This document shows, piece after piece, positions 1 through 8,500 of a stretch of DNA of 12,243 bases. A program made the translations under genes and the position numbers. The notes beneath the pieces are model-generated. The model did not search any database and was not told the DNA's origin. It saw nothing but the letters and a program-made list of their open reading frames with translations. Numbering within the stretch: position 1 is the stretch's first letter; every line of letters starts with the position of its first letter. Origin of the DNA: an uncultured Lentisphaeria bacterium (GTDB lineage: Bacteria > Verrucomicrobiota > Lentisphaeria > Victivallales > Victivallaceae); assembly GCA_903821255.1 (NCBI GenBank), contig CAIJKT010000704.1:1-12243 (forward strand), in the 5' to 3' direction.

Positions 1-272
1 CAGTGACTTTTCCGGCGGTGCGCGCTTCGATCTGGAAACATGCCGATGGCGACCTGGGGATTGGCATCATCAATTTCTCCGGTTCCGCGCAGACTTTCAG
101 CTTCAAACTGGATACCGCGCAGTATTCAGATCAGAAAACAGTGAAATGGCAGATTGTGGAATTGCGTGCCGATGGAGAAAAATCCGGCGGCGAAAGCAGC
201 AGCGAAGTTTCCCGCACGGAACAGATGGAACCGTACAGCGCAAAATTTCTGGCATTACGCCAGATAAAATAA
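1..272 (+). CDS. C-terminal end of an unidentified, possibly glycosidase-like protein (partial)
   Basis: The reading frame is open at the left edge (first full codon at position 3) and stops with TAA at 270-272, so about 89 C-terminal residues are visible. The GTG at position 3 is not taken as a start, because the upstream sequence is missing. The visible part alternates short hydrophobic strands (SIWKHADGDLGIGIINFSG) with polar turns and ends in FLAL, as in the beta-sandwich domain that closes many large glycosidase-like proteins (for example DUF6259). That family assignment is only a resemblance. There is no membrane segment. Its stop is 22 bases before the DUF4434 gene on the same strand, so the two are probably cotranscribed. 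The real length, N-terminal domain and any signal peptide cannot be judged. Confidence 0.7.
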   Translation, partial: VTFPAVRASIWKHADGDLGIGIINFSGSAQTFSFKLDTAQYSDQKTVKWQIVELRADGEKSGGESSSEVSRTEQMEPYSAKFLALRQIK

Positions 273-294
273 TCATAACAGGAAATAACGAATT

Positions 295-1344
295 ATGACT
301 GTTCAAAACAACAATATGCGACTGATCAGCGGAACATTTATACAGCTTGACCACTGGAGTGACGCCGAGGGCGTCAGATTCCAGCAGGAACTGCGCATGC
401 TGACAGAAGAGCACTGGCGGCTGATGCTGCATGATATGGCGGCTATCGGCATTGACACGCTGATTTTTCAACAATGCGTTGACAATCGTACCGGCTGGGA
501 GAATACCCGCGCCTATTACAACAGCAAGGCATGGAAAAAACAGGAATGGATTAAAGGCGACCCGTTCGGCGCAGTCGTGGACGAAGCTGACCGGCTGGGC
601 ATGAAAATCATTTATGGAATCGGCACGATGTATACTAAAGATCCGTATCTCTTTGCTGACGAAGTGATTGAACAGTCCAGAGTTACCGCTTCCGAATTGC
701 TGGAGCTTTATGGAGAGCGGCCATCATTCGGCGGCTGGTATTGGACGTATGAATACCCGCCGGCCTCAATCTCCGGACGCGAAAGTTTGCGTAAAATCGT
801 TCCGGCAATCCGTGCACTGGCGGACTGTCCGTTCATGATCGCGCCCAACGCCGACCGGATGATGTGCGCCACATTGCTGCAGGATATTGATGTGGATATC
901 GTCGCTTATCAGGATTGCGTCGGCCTGGCTGTGGAACCTGACCCGTTTGGACGCTACCAGATGGCTGACCGGCATCAAAGCCTGCATCGCCTGCCGTTTC
1001 TTTATCAGCGGTTAAAATTCGCCCATGACGGCTGGAATGACCGGAATGCCGAAAGGATCGGTTATTGGAACTGCTATTTCCGCGAGCGCGGCCGCACCGC
1101 CATCTGGAACGACTTGGAAATATGGGAAATGGACCACCGGCTCAGCCTGATTCCGACCGAGATTTCACGCGTGGCCGCGCAGCTTGACCTGACCGCGCCA
1201 TTTGTCGAAAAACAGATTATTTACCAGTATCCCGGCCTGATGCAGCATCCGGACCACCCGGTAAAAGTCGGCGGAGACCGCGCCATTACGCTTTATGAAG
1301 ATTACGCCAATTATCGTAACGCCGTTCTCGCCGGCAGGAGGTAA
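295..1344 (+). CDS. DUF4434-type TIM-barrel (glycosidase-like) protein
   Basis: This 349-residue protein begins with MRLISGTFIQLDHW (from residue 8) and continues with a long helix and the strand GIDTLIFQQC, the opening of the DUF4434 barrel. Further barrel-like strands follow: GMKIIYGIGT, then GGWYWTYEY (residues 146-154) with Glu153 at a strand end, then DIVAYQDCVGL (about 201-211). DUF4434 belongs to the glycosidase-type TIM barrels, and Glu153 and Asp207 are plausible active-site acids, which is inference. No substrate can be named. There is no signal peptide or membrane helix, so a cytoplasmic location is likely. The start at 295 has AGGA 11 bases upstream; Met8 is an alternative start. 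The gene lies 22 bases after the preceding partial gene and shares its strand with the DUF2961 gene downstream, which suggests one glycan-processing operon. Confidence 0.8.
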   Translation: MTVQNNNMRLISGTFIQLDHWSDAEGVRFQQELRMLTEEHWRLMLHDMAAIGIDTLIFQQCVDNRTGWENTRAYYNSKAWKKQEWIKGDPFGAVVDEADRLGMKIIYGIGTMYTKDPYLFADEVIEQSRVTASELLELYGERPSFGGWYWTYEYPPASISGRESLRKIVPAIRALADCPFMIAPNADRMMCATLLQDIDVDIVAYQDCVGLAVEPDPFGRYQMADRHQSLHRLPFLYQRLKFAHDGWNDRNAERIGYWNCYFRERGRTAIWNDLEIWEMDHRLSLIPTEISRVAAQLDLTAPFVEKQIIYQYPGLMQHPDHPVKVGGDRAITLYEDYANYRNAVLAGRR

Positions 1345-1345
1345 C

Positions 1346-1446
1346 CGGAGAGTTCTATCAATTCTCCGTGATCAGCGCCAAGGGTGCGAAAGGGAGAGCG
1401 GGAATGGCGGCAAAACGACGGACCGGAGTCGAATATCAGACTCCGG
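1346..1446 (+). other. two stem-loops in the intercistronic spacer
   Basis: The 151-base spacer between the DUF4434 and DUF2961 genes contains two inverted repeats. The first (1346-1368) pairs CGGAGAGTT with AATTCTCCG, including one G-U pair, around a 5-base loop. The second (1423-1446) pairs CCGGAGTC perfectly with GACTCCGG around an 8-base loop. Neither is followed by a T-run, so they are not ordinary intrinsic terminators. They may be RNA-processing or transcript-stability elements that set the ratio of the two proteins. No convincing gene was found in the spacer, and no known riboswitch class was recognised. Confidence 0.4.
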
Positions 1447-1495
1447 GCCGATAGATAGTTCAAGAAACAGGAACCATTTAATTAAGGAATAATAT

Positions 1496-2596
1496 ATGTT
1501 TAACGGATTATTTGGAATATCCAATCTCGTAAATGCTCAGACCCGTTCCATAACGGCGGAAAACGTCTATGGAGAAAAAGGCCGGGGCGGCATGGCTGAA
1601 GTAAGCGCAGAGCCCCAGGCGGAGATTGTTAAGATCGGGCAGAAGTGGGACGGCCCCAATCTTGTCGCCCGCGATCTCGGCAGAACTTGGAAGGTACGGC
1701 CCTGCATCACGCTGCTTAAGGGGTCGGTGAACACGCTGATGGACGTGGCTGGTCCGGGGACAATCCAGCATATCTGGATAACCGTTGACCTAAAAAGGCA
1801 CCGCGATCTGATTCTGCGTATGTATTGGGATGATGAAAAAGAGCCGAGCGTTGAGTCTCCGCTGGGCGACTTCTTCTGCAACAGCTGGAAGAGTCGCGCC
1901 AACATCGTCTCATTGCCAATCAATGTCAATCCGACGAACGGCTTAAACTGCTACTTCCCGATGCCGTTCCGGAAGAGGGCAAAAATCACTGTTGAAAACC
2001 TTGCCGCAGAGGATCAGGACGGTTTTTTCTATACTATTAACTATGCCCTCGGTCCGGTTGGCGACACGGAAGCGTACTTCCATGCCCAATTCAGGCGGAG
2101 CAATCCATTACCTCACAAGGAGGATTATGTGATTCTTGACGGCGTAAAGGGCAATGGTCACTATGTCGGAACCTTTATGGCCTGGCAGCAAAATGTTGAC
2201 GGCTGGTGGGGTGAAGGCGAATTCAAGGCGTTTATCGATGGGGACAAAGATTTTCCGACAATTTGCGGAACCGGCACGGAAGACTACTTCGGCGGGGCAT
2301 GGTGCTTCGGCTCGAACTACAATGCGCCATTTCTCGGCTATCAGCACATTACTGCTCAGGATCAGGTCGCTCAGGAGAAACGATGCGGCAACCGGTATAT
2401 CATGTATCGCTTCCACATTTTTGATCCGATCCGTTTCCAGCAGGATTTGAAAATTACCATGCAGGCGCTTGGGTGGAGAACCGAAGGTTTCCTGCCGTTG
2501 CAGGACGACATCGCGTCGGTTGCCTACTGGTATCAGGCAGAGCCGCACGTTACTTTTCCCAAGATGGGCAATTACGATCTATTGAAAATAATTTAG
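1496..2596 (+). CDS. DUF2961 (GH172-type) glycoside hydrolase
   Basis: This 366-residue protein shows the DUF2961 layout. It starts with a basic/serine-rich segment (TRSITAENVYGEKGRGGMAE), then has jelly-roll strands such as AGPGTIQHIWITVD, the loop WWGEGEFKAFIDGD (237-250), and the hallmark GTGTEDYFGGAW (258-269). DUF2961 includes CAZy GH172, whose characterised members act on alpha-D-fructofuranosides and alpha-D-arabinofuranosides. Their two catalytic glutamates lie about 21 residues apart, and Glu240 and Glu262 here have that position and near-identical spacing, so the protein is probably active. The substrate cannot be read from sequence. No signal peptide is visible, so it is probably cytoplasmic. 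The ATG at 1496 has AAGGA 8-9 bases upstream. It is the last gene of its operon, followed by a strong terminator. Length is normal for a single-domain member. Confidence 0.88.
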   Translation: MFNGLFGISNLVNAQTRSITAENVYGEKGRGGMAEVSAEPQAEIVKIGQKWDGPNLVARDLGRTWKVRPCITLLKGSVNTLMDVAGPGTIQHIWITVDLKRHRDLILRMYWDDEKEPSVESPLGDFFCNSWKSRANIVSLPINVNPTNGLNCYFPMPFRKRAKITVENLAAEDQDGFFYTINYALGPVGDTEAYFHAQFRRSNPLPHKEDYVILDGVKGNGHYVGTFMAWQQNVDGWWGEGEFKAFIDGDKDFPTICGTGTEDYFGGAWCFGSNYNAPFLGYQHITAQDQVAQEKRCGNRYIMYRFHIFDPIRFQQDLKITMQALGWRTEGFLPLQDDIASVAYWYQAEPHVTFPKMGNYDLLKII

Positions 2597-2641
2597 GGGT
2601 TTAAATTTTACAGTTTCAGCGTTTGAAAATGTCTTTTCCAG

Positions 2642-2669
2642 CCAGCGCGCATTATGCGCGCTGGGTTTT
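2642..2669 (+). terminator. strong intrinsic terminator after the DUF2961 gene
   Basis: CCAGCGCGCA (2642-2651) pairs perfectly with TGCGCGCTGG (2655-2664) around the three-base loop TTA. It is followed by G and TTTT (2666-2669), then CTC. This GC-rich 10-bp stem plus T-run 45 bases after the stop codon marks the end of the + strand operon. On the opposite strand no T-run follows the stem, so it serves only the + strand. Confidence 0.88.
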
Positions 2670-2689
2670 CTCATCGCTCGCTAACAAAT

Positions 2690-3060
2690 TCAACTATTCC
2701 GGCATTGTTCGATAACCCGCATTACTTCACGCGTTTCGGCAATGGGAACAAATGGCGGACAATCTCCCGCATAATAATCGTAACATTTGGCATAGAAATC
2801 CAGCGGCGGAAAGTCGGACCGGCGGTAAAAGTTCGATATTGCGTCTGGTCGCCTCCAGCATCCATTTGACCCGGCGGTCCCGGAGACGGCGTGGGGTGGC
2901 TGGTAAATCATCAGCTTGCGGCCGGACTTATTCATTGCCGCAATAATCTCATCTGTGTCCCGGCGCGGAAGCGCCAGCGGCTTGTCGCAGAAAACATCAC
3001 ATTCATGCTCAAACGCTTCCGGTATCCGGGATTTATGAAAGCCGGTACTGCCGTCTTTAA
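2690..3060 (-). pseudogene. decayed remnant of a Gfo/Idh/MocA-family dehydrogenase
   Basis: One minus-strand frame encodes two separated pieces of a Gfo/Idh/MocA NAD(P)-dependent oxidoreductase. The first reads EAFEHECDVFCDKPLAL, then DTDEIIAAMNKSGRKLMIY: the family's conserved EKPLA-type motif (here DKPLA) and the helix and strand that follow it. The second is the family's usual C-terminal end, with DFYAKCYDYYAG and PFVPIAETREVMRVIEQCR, stopping at TGA (2690-2692). An intact protein has roughly 200 residues between these pieces and a Rossmann N-terminus before them. Here only about 30 unrelated residues join them, and no GxGxxG nucleotide-binding start is present. A large internal deletion and loss of the 5' end are the simplest explanation. 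It lies just behind the AraC gene on the same strand and may once have been its target or partner. No functional product is expected. Confidence 0.72.
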
Positions 3061-3087
3061 TATTTGTTTTCCCGTGTGATTTTCTGC

Positions 3088-3927
3088 TCATGGTTCCCGG
3101 CGGCAGCGGAAATGAATGCGATATGCCGCCGGAGTATTGCCGGAGTGCCGGCGAAAAACCATGCCGAAATAACTTTGATTCTGGAATCCGCACCGGAACG
3201 CGACATCGCCGATCTTCATTTCCGTGCCGGTCAGCAGCAGTTTGGCCTCCTCCATGCGCCGCCGCCGCAGGTATTCGCTGAATCCGATCTTGAATTTCTC
3301 TTTAAAAAGATGGATAAAGCGCGACGTGCTCAAATGACAGGCCGCCGCCGTGGAAGACGCTGTCAGCGGCTGGCGGAAGTGACGGTCTATATATTCTAAA
3401 GCCGGGCGCAAGCGCTGACATGATTCATCTTCAAGCGATTGCCGGATAGCCAGCGTCTGCCGGTATTGTCCGGCGGCAAACTCCAGCAGGCGTAAAATTC
3501 TACCAGCCGCCGCAACTTGCGCCGGGCGATATTCCGGCAAGCCGGCAAATTCATTTTTACATGAAGGATAAGCGCAAATCGCGTTCCGCCGCCGGAACGG
3601 TCCCAGAAAAAACGCTCCGGCATAAACACCATCAAAGAAAATCGGCGTAATCAATTCATCGGCCCCGGCATGACAGCGATGAATAAACGGTCTTCGCCGG
3701 AATGTCGCAAGAGTTTCGATCGTCACCGTGTCATTTATTGAACAGCGCCGTATCCGCTCCGCCGCCGCCTTGACCCTGGCGCAAAACGGATTGCAATGCA
3801 GGCACTGTTTCCGCGGCAATGAAGGTTCCGCACTGCCGTTGGCATCTTTCCAGATCACCTGCAATCCGGTGAGAGTCGTAACAGCCGTCATCAGTTCGCT
3901 GACAGCGATGGTGTATTTATTATCCAT
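3088..3927 (-). CDS. AraC-family regulator with PocR-like sensor domain
   Basis: This 279-residue regulator has two parts. Residues 1-110 resemble the PocR ligand-binding domain: a strand with VIWKDANGS, then clustered cysteines C42, C45, C49, C62 and C85 and the motif FIHRCHAGADELITPI. The cysteines suggest metal or redox-linked sensing, which is inference. Residues 175-270 form the AraC DNA-binding domain with two helix-turn-helix units (about 188-209 and 238-259) and the signature IGDVAFRCGFQNQSYFGMVF followed by PAAYR. It is divergent from the FAD oxidoreductase gene across an AT-rich gap, so it probably activates that gene and may control itself. The ATG at 3927 has no good Shine-Dalgarno sequence; Met13 is the next alternative but has none either. 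The gene behind it on the same strand is a Gfo/Idh/MocA remnant. Confidence 0.88.
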   Translation of the reverse strand: MDNKYTIAVSELMTAVTTLTGLQVIWKDANGSAEPSLPRKQCLHCNPFCARVKAAAERIRRCSINDTVTIETLATFRRRPFIHRCHAGADELITPIFFDGVYAGAFFLGPFRRRNAICAYPSCKNEFAGLPEYRPAQVAAAGRILRLLEFAAGQYRQTLAIRQSLEDESCQRLRPALEYIDRHFRQPLTASSTAAACHLSTSRFIHLFKEKFKIGFSEYLRRRRMEEAKLLLTGTEMKIGDVAFRCGFQNQSYFGMVFRRHSGNTPAAYRIHFRCRREP

Positions 3928-3952
3928 TTTATAATAATAGTGTTATTTCAGC

Positions 3953-4014
3953 ATTATATTTATAAAAAAATAGCATATATGCCACTATACGTCCAGCCGG
4001 AAATGCGTTATAAT
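3953..4014. promoter_or_regulatory. divergent promoter region between araC-type and FAD oxidoreductase genes
   Basis: The gap between the two divergent genes is strongly AT-rich. On the + strand TATAAT at 4009-4014 is a perfect -10 box, but the hexamer 17 bases upstream (TATACG) is a poor -35 match, as expected for an activator-dependent promoter. On the - strand a TATAAT (bases 3953-3958) faces the regulator, also without a good -35. Between them lies the 10-bp palindrome GCATATATGC (3973-3982). AraC proteins usually bind direct repeats, so no site is assigned to the regulator. The -10 boxes are seen directly; their use is inferred. Confidence 0.5.
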
Positions 4015-4057
4015 ATAAATTAATGAAATGAGAGACATGAATCTTAAAATTACTTAT

Positions 4058-4061
4058 GGAG
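4058..4061 (+). promoter_or_regulatory. ribosome binding site that decides the FAD oxidoreductase start
   Basis: GGAG at 4058-4061 lies 8 bases before the ATG at 4070. The in-frame ATG at 4028 has no such site and lies only 13 bases after the predicted -10 box, which would leave almost no leader. The ATG at 4070 is therefore preferred over 4028 and 4037. Confidence 0.6.
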
Positions 4062-4069
4062 TTCACATT

Positions 4070-5407
4070 ATGCCTGAAGTAATGATACCATCGCGGAAAG
4101 TTCCAGTTATCGGCAAAACCGGTATTTGCGTCATTGGCGGCAGTTGCACCGGCGTGTTTGCGGCAGTCCGTGCGGCGCGCCTGGGAGCTGAAGTGATGAT
4201 ACTGGAGAAGCAGAACCGTTTCGGCGGAGTGGCGGTTTCTGGAATGGTAAGCATCTGGCACAGCCTTCATGATACTACGTTCAAAAACAGGATCATTGCC
4301 GGGTTGACTCAGGAAATAATCGAGCGGCTGCAACGCAGACGGGCCGTGGATTCGCAGGACAAGCCGTATGAGGATTATACTTTGAATACTGAAGAACTGG
4401 CGATCGAGCTGGACCGGATAATCATTGAAGCCGGAGTCAAACCGTTATTGCATACCGTTTTCACTGCACCATATTACGAGAACGGCAGACTGGTCGGAGT
4501 TGTGGTGGAAAACAAATCAGGATGCGGCGTAATCCTGGCGGATTACCTGATAGATGCCTCCGGCGATGCCGATCTCTGCTCCAGGGCGGGTTATTCGCTC
4601 CGTCAGCCGGAAGCTCCGCAGCCGTCAACCACCTGCGCCCGTTTCAGCGGCTGGAAATTTCCGGAGGGATTTGACCTTGGTTGCGCCCTGCGGAAATATG
4701 GCGCTGAATATAATCTTCCGCAAGGCTTTATCTGGGGGGTGAATGTTCCCGGCAGCGATATTCATATGCTGGCCGGAACCCGTATTTTCAATTGTGATTG
4801 CGCCGATGCCGCCGGTCTTACCGCCGCCGAAATCGAAGGGCGCCGCCAGGTCCGGGCCATTACGGATATTCTCCGCGAAAAATATGATATCTCCGGGCTT
4901 GCGCTGCAAGCGCTGCCGTCAATGACCGGCATTCGCGAAACCCGCCATATCCGGGCGCTTTACACTCTGACCGGCAGCGACTTGCTCAATGGAGTCCGTT
5001 TTGACGATGCCATTGCCAACGGCACCTACCGTGTGGATATTCATCAGCCCGGCCGCCCCGGCATCATCTTCCGCTACCTGGACGGCCGGGAAGTTTATGC
5101 ATGCCCCGGGCTGCCGCACGAAGAAAGCCGCTGGCGCGGACCCGTGGACAAGGATCCGGCCTTTTATCAAATTCCGCTCCGCTGCCTGATTCCGGAGGGG
5201 GCGGAAAATATCATCACTGCAGGACGGATGCTCGATGCCGATCAGGAAGCCTTTGGCGGAGCGCGGGTAATGGTCAATATGAATCAGACCGGTGAAGCCG
5301 CCGGAGTCGCGGCCGCGCTTGCCCTGGAAACAGGGAAGACGATTCCGGAAATTCCTGCGGAAAAAATCCGGCAGACACTCGGCAAGGGCGGTTCCAGCAT
5401 TATCTAA
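4070..5407 (+). CDS. FAD-dependent oxidoreductase (FAD_oxidored, PF12831-like)
   Basis: The protein has 445 residues from the chosen start. The N-terminal Rossmann unit reads ICVIGGSCTGVFAAVRAARL, with GGSCTG at 23-28 in the dinucleotide-binding loop and an acidic Glu46 ending the second strand (VMILEK). This variant replaces the third glycine of the usual GGGxxG by serine. It is followed by RFGGVAVSGMV, typical of the flavin-binding fold. The C-terminal part has ENIITAGRML (379-388) and MNQTGEAAGVAAALAL, the second FAD-contacting region. The family is common in sugar-degradation loci of Lentisphaerota, Planctomycetota and Verrucomicrobiota, but its substrates are largely unknown. No signal peptide or redox-active CxxC is visible. 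It is transcribed divergently from a PocR/AraC regulator and ends 120 bases before the mannosidase, which has its own promoter. A role in oxidising a sugar or glycoside is a guess from context. Confidence 0.85.
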   Translation: MPEVMIPSRKVPVIGKTGICVIGGSCTGVFAAVRAARLGAEVMILEKQNRFGGVAVSGMVSIWHSLHDTTFKNRIIAGLTQEIIERLQRRRAVDSQDKPYEDYTLNTEELAIELDRIIIEAGVKPLLHTVFTAPYYENGRLVGVVVENKSGCGVILADYLIDASGDADLCSRAGYSLRQPEAPQPSTTCARFSGWKFPEGFDLGCALRKYGAEYNLPQGFIWGVNVPGSDIHMLAGTRIFNCDCADAAGLTAAEIEGRRQVRAITDILREKYDISGLALQALPSMTGIRETRHIRALYTLTGSDLLNGVRFDDAIANGTYRVDIHQPGRPGIIFRYLDGREVYACPGLPHEESRWRGPVDKDPAFYQIPLRCLIPEGAENIITAGRMLDADQEAFGGARVMVNMNQTGEAAGVAAALALETGKTIPEIPAEKIRQTLGKGGSSII

Positions 5408-5445
5408 AATCAGATGAATTCTGGCAAATAAAGCAATCCAATCGC

Positions 5446-5474
5446 TTGCATTTTATGGAGACGGGCTGTATAAT
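5446..5474 (+). promoter_or_regulatory. sigma-70-type promoter of the mannosidase-lacI operon
   Basis: TTGCAT (5446-5451) and TATAAT (5469-5474) are separated by exactly 17 bases, a near-consensus sigma-70-type promoter. The transcription start is expected at about 5480-5482, leaving a leader of about 47 bases. A good AAGGA ribosome site (5514-5518) lies 9 bases before the ATG at 5528. No terminator was found between the FAD gene stop (5407) and this promoter, so some read-through is possible. Confidence 0.78.
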
Positions 5475-5480
5475 CTTTAA

Positions 5481-5498
5481 AATACAAACGTTTGGATT
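5481..5498 (+). promoter_or_regulatory. LacI-family operator at the transcription start
   Basis: The 18-base site AATACAAACGTTTGGATT is symmetric at 8 of 9 base pairs, with a perfect core CAAACGTTTG (5485-5494) and a central CpG. LacI-family repressors insert a hinge-helix leucine at such a central CpG. The core equals that of the E. coli PurR operator, but no purine gene is present here. The site begins at the expected transcription start, a classic position for repression. The obvious ligand is the LacI regulator encoded as the last gene of the same operon, which would make the circuit self-regulating. Binding itself is inferred. Confidence 0.7.
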
Positions 5499-5527
5499 AA
5501 CGTATTTAAGCATAAGGAATAGAAAAA

Positions 5528-8500
5528 ATGCGCAGAGAAAGTTTTAAGATATATCAGAATCGAATCACGCGTTTTCTAAGTGATGTTAACCGGGACCTGT
5601 TTGATGGCACCATTCCGCTGGAAGCGGAATTTTTCAGTTCTCATGACCACGTTCCGTTTGCGGAACGCCTGAAATATCCGTTAAAGAAAATCTCCGAAGG
5701 AGAGGTATGGGGCGAAAAATGGAGCAGCGCCTGGTTCAAACTGAGCGGTAAGATTCCGGAGGCGTGGGCCGGTAAAAAAATTGTCGCGCGGATTAATATC
5801 AGCGGCGAAGGCCTGATTTTCTCCGATGACGGCGTTCCGCTTCAGGGAATTACTGCCCAATCAATCTTTGTCAGTACTTATTGCAGGGAAATATATCCTG
5901 TCTGCGAACAGGCAAAAGGCGGCGAAACATTTGAATTATGGTGCGAAGGCGCCGCCAATGATATCTTCGGTGTCAGAAAAAATGACCGTCCCGCCCTGGA
6001 TGAAGTCAATCAGCACGGCACATTTGATGCACGGGTGTCCATTCTGCGTTTCTGTGCCTGGAATGAAGAAATGTGGCAATTATCGCTCGACATAAATTTC
6101 ATTTTAAGTCTGCTGGAGGAAATTCCGGAAAACAATTACCGCCGCCGCCAGATCGTTTCAATTGTAAATGACGCGATCAATGTTTACGCCGGCAACCGCG
6201 ACAACGCCGCAGAATGCCGTGCGGTTCTGAAAAAGTTTTTTTCCGCGCCGGCGAATGCTTCCACGTTGAAAGTTACCGCTGTCGGGCATGCGCATATTGA
6301 TACCGGCTGGCTGTGGCCGGTCAAGGAAACGATCCGCAAATGCGGTAGAACCTTTTCCAATCAGATCGGCCTGATCGAAAGATATCCCGATTACGTCTTC
6401 GGGGCGTCCCAGCCGCAGCATTATGCCTTCACCAAAGAACGCTATCCGGCACTTTATGAAAAAATTAAAAAATATGTCAAGGAAGGCCGCTGGGAGCCGC
6501 AAGGCGGAATGTGGGTGGAGGCCGACTGCAACATCATCAGCGGCGAGTCAATGATCCGCCAGTTTATTCACGGCAAAAATTTCTTTATGGATGAGTTCGG
6601 TTTTGAGGTAAAAAATCTATGGATTCCGGATGTGTTCGGTTACTCCGCCGCCATGCCGCAAATCATCCGCAAATGCCGCTGCGATTATTTCCTGACGCAG
6701 AAAATTTCCTGGAACCAGATCAATAAATTTCCGCATAACACTTTCATCTGGCGCGGCGTGGACGGCTCGGATGTGCTGACCCATTTCCCGCCGGAAGACA
6801 ATTACAATTCCTTCCTTTTGCCGAAAACCCTGATCGAGGCACAGGATAGTTTTATTGAAAATGACTTTGTTGACGAATTTATTTCGCTGTTCGGCGTGGG
6901 TGACGGCGGCGGCGGCCCGAAAGACGAAAATATCGAGAACGGCTTGAGACAGAAAAATCTGGAAGGCTGTCCGAGGCTGAGTTTCGGACGCGCTGACGAC
7001 TTTTTCAAACGGCTGGAAAAATTCCGCGACAAACTTGAATTATGGAATGGCGAACTTTATCTCGAATCGCATCGCGGCACGCTGACCACGCAGGCCAGAG
7101 TGAAAAAGGCCAACCGCCTGCTGGAATACCGTTTGAAATCGCTGGAGTTTTTGTACTCCTGCCTGCCGATGGCAAAATATCCGGCTCAGGAGTTGGACAA
7201 GATTTGGAAAGTTCTGCTGATCAATCAATTTCATGACATCATTCCCGGTTCTTCAATCACCGAAGTCTACCAGAATACGCTAGAAGAGTACCGCATGGCA
7301 TTTTCCGCGTGTGACAAACTGATGGCCGCCGCCGCCGAAATGCTGTTCGAAAAAGATCCGGCGGCGCTGACTTTGCAGAACAATCTCGGCGGAGCTTATT
7401 CCGGCGCGGTTGAACTGCCGGACGCCTGGACCGGCTGCAGCGTTCAAACCGAAGAAGGCAAGTGCGTGCCGGTTCAAACCGAAAAAGGCAGGACCTGGGC
7501 GGAGGTGCAGATTCCAGAATACGGGTTCCTGACGCTCAGGCGCGGCAGTGAGAAAATCCCGGCTTCCGCTGAAGTTGAAGCTGACGGTGCGCTGGTATTG
7601 GAGAATGATCTGGTCCGCTATGAATTCAACCGGAACGCCGAACTGATATCCGGTTACGACAAGGAGGCCGGCCGGCAGATACTGAAAGCCGGAGATAAAG
7701 GCAATGTGTTCTCGCTGTATGTGGATGAACCCAATAACTACGACGCCTGGGACGTGGATATTTTCTATGAAAAACAACTGATTGAAAATGCAGCCGGAAC
7801 CGGCAGCGTTCAGCAGATCGACGGTCCGGTCCGGAGAACATTGAGTTTTGAGCTTAAAATCGGCAATTCATCTATCCGTCAGCAGATTGTTCTGGGCAAA
7901 TCGAAACGCCTTGATTTCAATACCGCGGTGGAGTGGAAAGAGGCGCATAAAATGCTGCGGACGGCATTCATGGTTGAAGTCCAGACAACAGAGGCATCTT
8001 TCGACATCCAGTATGCTTATGTGAAGCGTCCAGCCACCCGGAATACCAGTTGGGAACTGGCTAAGTTCGAAGTCGCCGCGCACCGCTATGCGGATCTTTC
8101 CGATCTGCAATACGGCGCCGCGCTGCTGAACAATTGTAAATACGGCTATAAAGTACACGGGACAACCCTTGATCTGAATCTGCTGCGTTCGCCCAAATAC
8201 CCGGATTTCAATGCGGATATCGGGCATCATGAATTCACTTACAGTTTCCTCCCGCATCAAGGGCAGCTTACAGAGTCAAGCGTCATCGCCGAAGCCGCCG
8301 CGCTAAACAGCATTCCGCTCCTTTTCAACGGCTGCAAACGCGGTCCGGTTGAACTGCCGTGCCGCCTGAGTTCCGCCGGAATTTCATTGGAAGTGCTGAA
8401 AAAGGCCGAAAAAGAAGATTGTCTGGTCATCCGCCTGGTTGAAACCCGGGGCGGGACTTCTTCCGGCATCCTGTATTTCGCCGGAAACATTAAACACATT

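Noticed and set aside
1336..1341. AGGAGG directly before the DUF4434 stop codon, suggesting a frameshift or an internal start.
   Set aside because: No start codon follows at a suitable distance and no slippery sequence is visible. The continued frame has no recognisable content.
1295..1492. Small + strand open frame overlapping the end of the DUF4434 gene.
   Set aside because: It overlaps a well-supported gene in another frame and resembles no known family. The spacer is better described by its stem-loops.
5430..5450. Possible terminator after the FAD oxidoreductase gene.
   Set aside because: Only a 4-bp AAGC/GCTT pairing can be formed and no usable T-run follows. The bases belong to the next promoter.
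6158..7777. Several long minus-strand open frames within the mannosidase region.
   Set aside because: They are antisense to a GH38 gene with all recognised catalytic motifs. None shows a recognisable domain.
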